DNA of 11,332 bases, from NCBI GenBank assembly GCA_024641895.1, contig JAHECE010000069.1, positions 1 through 11,332 on the forward strand, given 5' to 3'. Position numbers and translations under genes: made by a program. This document shows, piece after piece, positions 1 to 5,288 of this stretch. The notes under the pieces were generated by a model. It made no database searches, was not told the origin of the DNA, and saw only the letters and a list, made by a program, of their open reading frames with translations. The DNA is from Actinomycetales bacterium. GTDB taxonomy: Bacteria; Actinomycetota; Actinomycetes; Actinomycetales; JAHECE01. The first letter of the stretch is position 1. The number at the start of each line of letters is the position of its first letter.

Positions 1-971
1 GCGAAGGGCATCCCGTAGACACGCTCGACGTCGTACGGCGAGAAGAGGTACATGTCCTCGTTCTTGCGCGCGAGCTCGAAGGTGATGTCCGGGATCACGA
101 CGCCGAGCGAGAGCGTCTTGATGCGGATCTTCTCGTCGGCGTTCTCCCGCTTGGTGTCGAGGAAGCGCAGGATGTCCGGGTGGTGCGCGTGCAGGTACAC
201 CGCCCCCGCACCCTGACGAGCGCCGAGCTGGTTGGCGTAGGAGAAGGAGTCTTCGAGCAGCTTCATCACGGGGATGACGCCCGAGGACTGGTTCTCGATC
301 CGCTTGATCGGCGCACCGTGCTCACGGATGTTCGAGAGCAGCAGGGCGACGCCGCCACCGCGCTTGGACAGCTGGAGTGCCGAGTTGATGCCGCGGGCGA
401 TGGACTCCATGTTGTCCTCGATGCGCAGGAGGAAGCAGGAGACGAGTTCGCCCCGCTGCTTCTTGCCGGCGTTGAGGAAGGTCGGGGTCGCGGGCTGGAA
501 GCGTCCCGAGATGATCTCGTCCACGAGGTGGAGCGCCAGCGTCTCGTCGCCGGCCGCGAGTGCCAGCGCGACCATGCAGACCCGGTCCTCGTAGCGCTCG
601 AGGTACCGCTTCCCGTCGAACGTCTTCAGCGTGTACGACGTGTAGTACTTGAAGGCGCCGAGGAACGACTGGAACCGGAACTTCTTCGAGTAGGCGAAGT
701 CGAAGAGCCGCTGGATGAAGTTGAAGCTGTACTGATCGAGCACCTCGGACTCGTAGTAGCCCTTTTCCTGGAGGTAGTTGAGCTTCTCCTTGAGGCTGTG
801 GAAGAAGACCGTGTTCTGGTTGACGTGCTGCAGGAAGTACTGGCGGGCGGCGGCGCGGTCCTTGTCGAACTGGATCTCACCGTCCGGCCCGTACAGGTTG
901 AGCATCGCGTTGAGCGCGTGGTAGTCGAGCTCCTGCTCTACGCGGGTATCTGTGAGTGTTGCTGCTGCCAC
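1..971 (-). CDS. nrdE: Class Ib ribonucleoside-diphosphate reductase, alpha (large) subunit, partial (N-terminal part)
   Basis: NrdE binds ribonucleoside diphosphates and reduces them to deoxyribonucleotides, using a radical supplied by NrdF and electrons from NrdH, in the cytoplasm. The 323 complete codons visible are clearly NrdE: the N-terminal run DYHALNAMLNLYGPDG, then FLGAFKYYTSYTLKTFDGKR (about residues 103-122), FQPATPTFLNAGKKQRGELVS (158 onward) with Cys179 as the first cysteine of the redox pair, LSKRGGGVALLLSNIREHGAP, and ENQSSGVIPVMKLLEDSFSY. The gene leaves the window at the left edge after DVERVYGMPFA; family members have about 700 residues, so roughly the first 45% is here. I chose GTG at 971 because mycobacterial NrdE also carries a short extension before DYHALNAML. 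The nearest purine-rich stretch (AAGGA) is 11 nt upstream, which is long. This start overlaps the nrdI end by 34 bp, suggesting translational coupling. ATG at 903 is the alternative start but has no ribosome binding site. Confidence 0.97.
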   Translation of the reverse strand, partial: MAAATLTDTRVEQELDYHALNAMLNLYGPDGEIQFDKDRAAARQYFLQHVNQNTVFFHSLKEKLNYLQEKGYYESEVLDQYSFNFIQRLFDFAYSKKFRFQSFLGAFKYYTSYTLKTFDGKRYLERYEDRVCMVALALAAGDETLALHLVDEIISGRFQPATPTFLNAGKKQRGELVSCFLLRIEDNMESIARGINSALQLSKRGGGVALLLSNIREHGAPIKRIENQSSGVIPVMKLLEDSFSYANQLGARQGAGAVYLHAHHPDILRFLDTKRENADEKIRIKTLSLGVVIPDITFELARKNEDMYLFSPYDVERVYGMPF

Positions 972-1357
972 AACCGTCCCAATCCTTCACGGACGCGAAC
1001 CACGTCCTCAGCCGTTCCGAGGAGCTCGAAGTCGTACAGGTACGGCACCTGACACTTGTTCGAGATGATGTCTCCGGCGATGCAGTACGCGGTGCCGAAA
1101 TTGGTGTTGCCCGCGGCGATCACGCCTCGGATGAGCGAGCGGTTGTGCTCGTCGTTGAGGAACTTCACAACCTGTCGAGGAACTGCACCGCCCTCGTTCC
1201 CGCCCCCGTACGTCGGGACGATGAGCACGTAGGGCTCATCGACCCTCAGGAATGGCTCCGTTGCCCGGAGCGGGATGCGATGGGCGGGCAGTCCCACTCG
1301 CTGGACGAACCGGTGGGTGTTCTCGGACGCGGACGAGTAGTAGACGAGGTTGGCCAC
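938..1357 (-). CDS. nrdI: NrdI, flavodoxin-like activator of class Ib ribonucleotide reductase
   Basis: NrdI is a small FMN protein that generates the oxidant used to assemble the dimanganese-tyrosyl radical cofactor of NrdF. The 139-residue product starts MANLVYYSSASENTHRFV, the phosphate-binding-loop type opening of NrdI (YYSS.SENT at 6-14). It continues with VPTYGGGNEGGAVPRQVVKFL (48-67), GVIAAGNTNFG (78-88) and a C-terminal YDFELLGTAEDV (108-119), all typical of the family. The length is normal. The GTG start at 1357 is preceded by a GGAGGAGGAGGA run, one of the strongest ribosome binding sites in the window. It lies 41 bp downstream of the nrdH stop and overlaps the chosen nrdE start by 34 bp, so the three genes form one operon. 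The C-terminal tail after residue 128 (WQQQHSQIPA) is encoded in the overlap with nrdE. Confidence 0.96.
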   Translation of the reverse strand: MANLVYYSSASENTHRFVQRVGLPAHRIPLRATEPFLRVDEPYVLIVPTYGGGNEGGAVPRQVVKFLNDEHNRSLIRGVIAAGNTNFGTAYCIAGDIISNKCQVPYLYDFELLGTAEDVVRVREGLGRLWQQQHSQIPA

Positions 1358-1398
1358 GACTCCTCCTCCTCCTGCGTGCCGGTCACCCGACCCGAGGG

Positions 1399-1647
1399 TC
1401 AGGCAACCGCCACGGCGACGGGCCTGGCGACGAGCGACCGGATCTTGTCGGGACGGAATCCCGACCAGTGGTCGCCGCCAGCGAAGACAACCGGTGCCTG
1501 CTGGTAGCCGAGCGCCTTGACGGAGGCGAGAGCCTCGGCGTCGCGGGTGATGTCGACGATGGTGTAGTCGAGACCCAACTTGTCGAGCGAGCGGTAGGTC
1601 GCGTCGCACTGCACGCAAGCCGGCTTGGAGAAGACGGTGATGGTCAC
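1399..1647 (-). CDS. nrdH: NrdH, glutaredoxin-like redoxin (electron donor to NrdE)
   Basis: NrdH is a thioredoxin-fold protein with glutaredoxin-like sequence that passes electrons from thioredoxin reductase to NrdE. The 82-residue product reads MTITVFSKPACVQCDATYR at its N-terminus, with the NrdH-type active site CVQC at residues 11-14, then DYTIVDITRD, the cis-proline region QAPVV, and the NrdH signature WSGFRPDKI. The GTG start at 1647 has AAAGGGA about 8 nt upstream. The open frame extends to an ATG at 1686, but that would add 13 residues before the conserved beta strand, so the GTG is preferred. It is the first gene of the nrdHIE operon and lies directly downstream of paired NrdR-like boxes. 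The C-terminal tail ARPVAVAVA is slightly longer than in many NrdH proteins. Function is assigned with high confidence. Confidence 0.96.
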   Translation of the reverse strand: MTITVFSKPACVQCDATYRSLDKLGLDYTIVDITRDAEALASVKALGYQQAPVVFAGGDHWSGFRPDKIRSLVARPVAVAVA

Positions 1648-1764
1648 GAGTCGATCCCTTTCGTCTGCCAGGAGCATCTGGTCCACGCGTTCTCCGCGGG
1701 ACTTTCGTTGGTGGAACTACGTTCTTGTGGTTCACGGTCCGGCAGACCGGCCCCCGCTCCGCAA

Positions 1765-1792
1765 ACACTACACCTAGTGGTGTCGCTGGCAA
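1765..1792 (-). promoter_or_regulatory. Putative promoter of the nrdHIE operon
   Basis: Read on the minus strand there is a -35-like TTGCCA (1792-1787), a 16-nt spacer and a -10-like TAGTGT (1770-1765). The -10 lies inside NrdR box 1 and the -35 lies between the two boxes, so NrdR binding would block polymerase. Transcription would start near 1758 and leave a leader of about 110 nt before nrdH. The hexamers are recognised by eye only. Confidence 0.42.
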
Positions 1793-1812
1793 CAGACCCC
1801 CACAAATTGTGT
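1765..1812 (-). promoter_or_regulatory. Paired NrdR-box-like operators upstream of nrdH
   Basis: The published NrdR box is ACACwATATATwGTGT. Box 1 (1765-1780), ACACTACACCTAGTGG, matches 12 of 16 positions and contains the dyad CACTA-N4-TAGTG. Box 2 (1797-1812), CCCCCACAAATTGTGT, matches 11 of 16, with a perfect right half (ATTGTGT) and a poor left half. The boxes start exactly 32 bp apart, about three helical turns, which is the usual geometry for cooperative NrdR binding. Both lie on the promoter side of nrdHIE. The inference is repression by NrdR-ATP/dATP. The nrdR gene itself is not in the window. Confidence 0.62.
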
Positions 1813-1845
1813 CGCGTGCGTGTCGCGCACTCCAGCACCGACACT

Positions 1846-1871
1846 GAGGTCCTCGCCACAGCGAGGGCCTC
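1846..1871. other. Strong hairpin in the nrdH-ATPase intergenic region
   Basis: GAGGTCCTCGC (1846-1856) can pair with GCGAGGGCCTC (1861-1871) around a CACA tetraloop, giving an 11-bp stem with one G-U pair. There is no T tract on either side. It lies upstream of the NrdR boxes and insulates them from the AT-rich element at 1902-1930. It could be a terminator for a short transcript, or a structural element in DNA. Its function is unknown. Confidence 0.35.
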
Positions 1872-1901
1872 CGCGCCCGCACCGGACGCCCGTACGGGGC
1901 T

Positions 1902-1930
1902 TCTAGGATAGATCTACAAAAGACCCTAGA
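1902..1930. other. AT-rich dyad element in the nrdH-ATPase intergenic region
   Basis: This is an unusually AT-rich patch in a very GC-rich sequence. TCTAGG (1902-1907) and CCTAGA (1925-1930) form an inverted repeat with a 17-nt spacer, and the palindrome TAGATCTA (1909-1916) lies between them. TAGGAT (1904-1909, plus) and TAGGGT (1928-1923, minus) both fit the actinobacterial -10 pattern TAnnnT, though no good -35 is visible for either. It could be an operator or promoter. The rest of the intergenic stretch, 1931-2071, shows nothing I can support. Confidence 0.3.
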
Positions 1931-2071
1931 GAGCCCGATACTCCGCCATCGAGTCGTGCGCGGCGGCCCGCAGCGGGCGCACGGCTGGCCCGTTCGCCCG
2001 CCGTGGTCCCGACCCGAGCAAGGCCGATCGCGCTCTCTGCGCGCCTCTACGGGTCGCGCTAGACAGGCCGA

Positions 2072-2077
2072 TAGCCT
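2072..2077 (+). promoter_or_regulatory. Putative -10 element of a leaderless transcript (ATPase gene)
   Basis: TAGCCT fits TAnnnT, and six bases (CCGATC) separate it from the GTG at 2084. This is the spacing expected if transcription starts on the start codon itself, common in actinobacteria. There is no Shine-Dalgarno sequence before the GTG, which supports a leaderless reading. No -35 is evident. Confidence 0.4.
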
Positions 2078-2083
2078 CCGATC

Positions 2084-3277
2084 GTGGATCCCGTCTACAA
2101 CCCCTATGCGCCTGGCGCCGGCCAGCGCCCGCCCGAGCTCGCGGGTCGCGACCAGGAGATGACCGCCTTCGATGTGGTCCTGGAACGTGTCGCTCGGGGC
2201 CGCCCCGAGCGCTCCCTCGTCCTCACCGGGCTCCGCGGAGTAGGCAAGACCGTGCTCCTCAACTCCCTGCGCTCGTCGGCCGTCCGGCGCGGGTGGGGCA
2301 CCGGCAAGCTCGAAGCCCGTCCAGAGGCCGCGCTGCGGCGACCACTGGCGGCCGCGCTGCACCTCGCAGTCCGCGAGCTCTCGGTACGCAACAAGGAGGA
2401 GTCGGACGAGGTGCTCGGCGTCGTCAAGGCGTTCGCGCTGCGCTCGACCGAGCGCGGCACGGCGCTGCGCGACCGGTGGCAGCCCGGGATAGACGTCCCG
2501 GCAGCGACCGGTCGAGCCGACTCCGGTGACATCGAGATCGACCTGGTCGAGCTCTTCACGGACGTCGCCGGCCTTGCTGCGGGCGCCGGCCGTGGCGTGG
2601 TCGTCTGCATCGACGAGATGCAGGACCTCATGCCCGCGGACGTCTCCGCGCTGTGCGCCGCCTGCCACGAGCTGAGCCAGCAGGGCCTTCCGCTCGTCGT
2701 AGCCGGCGCCGGCCTGCCGCACGTGCCCGCAGTGCTCTCGGCGCAGAAGTCGTACAGCGAGCGCCTCTTCCGGTACCTGAGGATCGACCGGCTGGACCGC
2801 GAGGAGGCCGACCGAGCGCTGCGCACGCCCGCCCGCGAGGAGGGCGCCGACTTCGCCGAGGAGGCGCTCGACGCGCTCTATGCCGCGACGGACGGCTACC
2901 CCTACTTCGTCCAGGCGTACGGCAAGGCGGCCTGGGACGTCGCGCCGTCCTCCCCGATCACGGCCGACGACGTCGCGGTCGCGGCACCGCAGGCCGAGGC
3001 CGAGCTCGCCGTCGGGTTCTTCGGCTCCCGCTACGAGCGGGCCACGCCGGCCGAGCGCGAGTACATGCGTGCGATGGCGGACCTCGGCCGGCAGAACGGC
3101 GACGAAGCGGTGCCGACGTCGTCCGTGGCCGACCACCTCGGCCGCAAGCCGCAGTCCCTCTCGCCTGCTCGCGACGCCCTCCTGAAGAAGGGACTCGTGT
3201 ACAGCGCCGAACGCGGGCAGATCGCCTTCACCGTGCCCCACTTCGGGCGCTACCTGAGGGCCTACGCCGGCGACTAG
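2084..3277 (+). CDS. AAA/ORC1-like ATP-binding protein with C-terminal winged-helix domain, function unknown
   Basis: The 397-residue soluble protein has a P-loop NTPase domain and no signal peptide or membrane segment. The N-terminus NPYAPGAGQRPPELAGRD (6-23) is the kind of opening seen in a widespread actinobacterial ATPase family. Walker A is GLRGVGKT (49-56), Walker B is VVVCIDEMQDL (172-182, with D177 and E178), and a sensor-like strand follows at VVAGAGLP (205-212). Residues 320-395 look like a winged helix (SSVADHLGRKPQSLSPARDALLKKGLVY, then a beta wing), so the layout resembles Orc1/Cdc6 and archaeal MoxR-excluded ATPases. This suggests ATP-controlled DNA or protein binding, but the target is unknown. 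The start is GTG at 2084; the conserved MDPxxNPY opening follows immediately. It is divergent from nrdHIE across 436 bp. I cannot name it further. Confidence 0.87.
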   Translation: MDPVYNPYAPGAGQRPPELAGRDQEMTAFDVVLERVARGRPERSLVLTGLRGVGKTVLLNSLRSSAVRRGWGTGKLEARPEAALRRPLAAALHLAVRELSVRNKEESDEVLGVVKAFALRSTERGTALRDRWQPGIDVPAATGRADSGDIEIDLVELFTDVAGLAAGAGRGVVVCIDEMQDLMPADVSALCAACHELSQQGLPLVVAGAGLPHVPAVLSAQKSYSERLFRYLRIDRLDREEADRALRTPAREEGADFAEEALDALYAATDGYPYFVQAYGKAAWDVAPSSPITADDVAVAAPQAEAELAVGFFGSRYERATPAEREYMRAMADLGRQNGDEAVPTSSVADHLGRKPQSLSPARDALLKKGLVYSAERGQIAFTVPHFGRYLRAYAGD

Positions 3278-3380
3278 GTGAGAGGCGAGGTTGGCTGCGG
3301 CACCCGGGTTGACGTGCAGCATTCCTCACCTCGAACCCTTCGTTCCAGCGCGTTGACCGTCGCTATCCGCGACGGAGCGG

Positions 3381-3386
3381 TACCTT
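3381..3386 (+). promoter_or_regulatory. Putative -10 element of a leaderless transcript (TraR/DksA-type gene)
   Basis: TACCTT fits TAnnnT and ends 7 nt before the GTG at 3394. No Shine-Dalgarno sequence precedes the GTG. This repeats the arrangement at 2072-2084. A TTGACC at 3353-3358 is 22 bp upstream of it, too far for a normal -35. Confidence 0.38.
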
Positions 3387-3393
3387 CACCACT

Positions 3394-3768
3394 GTGCCAG
3401 CGACCACTGACAGCGACTTCCGCGAGCGCATCCAGGCAGCATTGACGGAAGACCGGGCGCACACCGACGCCCGGATTGCGGGCCTCGTGCATGCGATGAC
3501 GGACTTCGCTGAAGCCACCGAGAGCTCCAGTGAGGACGATCACGACGAGGACGCGGCGTCGATGGTGATCGAGCGGTCGCAGACCGCCGGGCTGCTGGAG
3601 TCGGCTCGCGAGCACAGCGAGGAGATCGCCAGCGCGCTCAAGCGCCTGGAGGCCGGCACGTACGGAGTCTGCGAGCGCTGCGGCAAGGACATCAGCCCCG
3701 AGCGGCTCGAGGCCCGACCCGTCGCGCGGCTGTGCATCACCTGCGCCTCAGCCGTCCGCCACGGCTAG
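3394..3768 (+). CDS. TraR/DksA C4-type zinc-finger protein
   Basis: The 124-residue protein has an acidic helical N-terminal half, likely a coiled coil (about 8-85), and a C-terminal four-cysteine zinc finger: C93-ER-C96 and C114-IT-C117, in the context GTYGVCERCGKDISPERLEARPVARLCITC. This is the family signature. DksA/TraR proteins enter the secondary channel of RNA polymerase through the tip of the coiled coil. Here the tip region reads EDDHDEDAASMVIERSQ, which only partly resembles the DxxDxA tip of E. coli DksA, so ppGpp-style regulation should not be assumed. The start is GTG at 3394, with a possible leaderless promoter. Its stop is 9 bp from the stop of the convergent phosphoglycerate mutase gene. 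The family assignment is firm and the regulatory role is inferred. Confidence 0.93.
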   Translation: MPATTDSDFRERIQAALTEDRAHTDARIAGLVHAMTDFAEATESSSEDDHDEDAASMVIERSQTAGLLESAREHSEEIASALKRLEAGTYGVCERCGKDISPERLEARPVARLCITCASAVRHG

Positions 3769-3777
3769 GAGCCGGGT

Positions 3778-4590
3778 TCAGGTCCCACCCTCGAAAGCGA
3801 TCCTGATCGCGGCGAGCACCGCCGTGTCCGGGTCCAGGAAGCGACCTCCGCGCGGAGCAGCCCGGCCATCGACGCCGACCTCGTAGACGACCGGCTGCGC
3901 CGTCGCCAGGTTCAGCTCCTCCAGCTCGATGTCGGACAGCGAGTCCACGATCGAGCACAGCGCCCGTAGCGAGTTGCCGTGCGCCACCACGAGCACGGTC
4001 TCACCCTGTCGGAGCCGCCCGAGCAGCGGTCCCGTCCACAGAGGCCGTACGCGGAGCACGACGTCGTGCAACGACTCTCCGTCGCCTGGCGCCGACGCGG
4101 GAGACGAGTCCACGTCGTCGGCGGCGTGGTCGCCGTCGTGCGGGCCCGGTCCGTGCTCGACGAAGCCGACCCCCGCCCGGTCCGCGGCCGGCATCGGGGG
4201 CGGAGTCCCGTGCAGGGTCCGGCGCCAGGTATGGAACCTCTCCGGCCCGAACTGCTCCCGCACCACGCGCTTCGGCATCCCGGTGAGGACGCCGTAGTCG
4301 CGTTCGTTCAGCCGCCACGAGGTGAGGACCGGAGCCTCGACGTCGTGCAGGTCCGCGAGCATCAGCTGTGCGGTGCGACGCGCCCTGCGCATCTGGGACG
4401 TGAAGACCACGTCGGGGCGCAGACCCTCGGCCGCGACGAGCGCCGCCGCCTCGTGGGACTGCGCCACTCCGCGCTCGCTCAGGTCGACGTCACGCAGACC
4501 TGTGAAGCTGCCTTCGGCGTTGGCCGTGCTCTCGCCGTGGCGTAGCAGGATCAGCGTGCCCCGAGCGGCGTCGTCGTCCGCCTGCTGCAT
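3778..4590 (-). CDS. Phosphoglycerate mutase family protein (2,3-bisphosphoglycerate-dependent type)
   Basis: The 270-residue cytoplasmic enzyme belongs to the histidine phosphatase superfamily. It shows LLRHGES (15-21) with phospho-acceptor His18, FTGLRDVDLSERG (29-41), TSQMRRARRTAQ (64-75), the acid residue Glu96 in NERDYGVLTGMPK, and the second catalytic histidine His204 in AHGNSLRALC. These follow GpmA order, so interconversion of 3- and 2-phosphoglycerate is the likely reaction. Two features differ. The usual ERHYG reads ERDYG, and the loop after PPPMP (residues about 138-170) is about ten residues longer than in E. coli GpmA and rich in His, Asp and Gly. It may be a second mutase or a related phosphatase rather than the main glycolytic enzyme. 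ATG at 4590 has only a weak GGTGAG before it. It converges with the zinc-finger gene. Confidence 0.93.
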   Translation of the reverse strand: MQQADDDAARGTLILLRHGESTANAEGSFTGLRDVDLSERGVAQSHEAAALVAAEGLRPDVVFTSQMRRARRTAQLMLADLHDVEAPVLTSWRLNERDYGVLTGMPKRVVREQFGPERFHTWRRTLHGTPPPMPAADRAGVGFVEHGPGPHDGDHAADDVDSSPASAPGDGESLHDVVLRVRPLWTGPLLGRLRQGETVLVVAHGNSLRALCSIVDSLSDIELEELNLATAQPVVYEVGVDGRAAPRGGRFLDPDTAVLAAIRIAFEGGT

Positions 4591-4648
4591 CGCTCACCGC
4601 CCGTCGCGGGGGCCGACCTGCTGACGTGTCGAGGATGCCACACGCCCG

Positions 4649-4664
4649 GGACGGCCAACCGTCC
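4649..4664 (-). terminator. Possible terminator hairpin after the small hypothetical gene
   Basis: GGACGG (4649-4654) pairs with CCGTCC (4659-4664) around a 4-nt loop. It lies 70 bp downstream of the minus-strand stop at 4735 and 59 bp before the mutase start. There is no T tract, so the call is weak; the same hairpin could form in the mutase leader. Confidence 0.22.
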
Positions 4665-4734
4665 TGTCTGCACTCACGATCGTCAGTCTTGCCCCTGGCA
4701 TCTCCGCCTGCCGGTGGCCGCTCGTCGCCAGACC

Positions 4735-5040
4735 TCACCAGGTCCAACCGGCCCGAACGAGAGCGGCCTCCATGTAGAGGCGGTCCGTAGGCCCGTTCCC
4801 CACCGGCGCAGGCTCGCCGATGAGCTCGCACGCGTCCGCCAGCGACCGGTCGTAGGCGATCTCCGCGGCTCTGGCGTGGTGACCCGCGGCGAAGGACCGC
4901 ACCCGCGGGGCCGCGAGAACGTCGAGCTCACGGCTCAGGCGACCGAGCCGCACCTGGAGCTCGAGCGTGACGAAGGGATCCGGCCCACGACGGCGCAACG
5001 GATGAATCCGCCTGCGCAGTCGCTCCATGACGCCGGCCAC
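4735..5040 (-). CDS. Small hypothetical protein (101 aa)
   Basis: I do not recognise the family. The product is 101 residues with a basic N-terminus (MAGVMERLRRRIHPLRRRG), followed by a helical central part (FVTLELQVRLGRLSRELDVLAAP) and YDRSLADACELIGEPAPVG, ending in GWTW. It has no signal peptide or membrane segment. It is probably real: the start GTG at 5040 is preceded by GAGGAGG (spacer 4 nt), its amino-acid composition is ordinary, and it is divergently arranged with the chloride channel gene. ATG at 5028 is an alternative start but is too far from the ribosome binding site. It is read in the same direction as the mutase gene, 144 bp upstream of it, with a possible hairpin between, so cotranscription is uncertain. 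Confidence 0.74.
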   Translation of the reverse strand: MAGVMERLRRRIHPLRRRGPDPFVTLELQVRLGRLSRELDVLAAPRVRSFAAGHHARAAEIAYDRSLADACELIGEPAPVGNGPTDRLYMEAALVRAGWTW

Positions 5041-5069
5041 GTTGCCTCCTCGTCAAGGTTCTGTCGCCA

Positions 5070-5075
5070 AGGGTA
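5070..5075 (-). promoter_or_regulatory. Putative -10 element for the small hypothetical gene
   Basis: Read on the minus strand, TACCCT fits TAnnnT and lies 29 nt upstream of the GTG at 5040, leaving room for the GAGGAGG ribosome binding site. A TGGCAC 17 bp further upstream is a poor -35. Confidence 0.3.
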
Positions 5076-5243
5076 TGTCCCGGTGCGGGCCGAGTGCCAG
5101 GCCTCCCGGCGACGAGGGCTCAACCGCGGGCGCTCCGGGACGGGCCGGCAACCGCCCGGACCTGGCTCCGGCACCCCGCGACAAGCCCGCGGACGTCCGC
5201 GTCCTGGAAGGCGGTGCCGGTGGAGACCGGCGGGTCCACGGGC

Positions 5244-5271
5244 TGGTCAGGCCGTTGGGCAGGGGTATGGT
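5244..5271 (+). promoter_or_regulatory. Putative promoter of the ClC-family gene
   Basis: TGGTCA (5244-5249), a 16-nt spacer and TATGGT (5266-5271) make a plausible promoter. The start of transcription would fall near 5278, at the GGAGG ribosome binding site (5278-5282), which sits 6 nt before GTG 5289. The leader would therefore be very short. Confidence 0.35.
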
Positions 5272-5288
5272 CGACCCGGAGGCTGTGC

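Noticed and set aside
180..1052. A 290-codon plus-strand open frame
   Set aside because: It is the antisense shadow of nrdE, whose conserved protein sequence on the minus strand is unmistakable.
938..3322. A 794-codon minus-strand open frame containing nrdI
   Set aside because: Only the last 139 codons are nrdI, with their own strong ribosome binding site at GTG 1357. The upstream part runs antisense through the ATPase gene and across the nrdH frame with no recognisable domain.
3286..3333. A hairpin after the ATPase gene (CGAGGT/ACCTCG and GCTGC/GCAGC)
   Set aside because: The arms are short, interrupted by unequal spacers, and the loop is long, so a stable structure is doubtful.
3353..3386. 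TTGACC as the -35 of the TraR/DksA-type gene
   Set aside because: The spacer to TACCTT is 22 bp, longer than a functional promoter normally allows.
5094..5288. A longer ClC protein starting at ATG 5094
   Set aside because: The extra 65 residues lack membrane or family character, while GTG 5289 has a well-spaced GGAGG.
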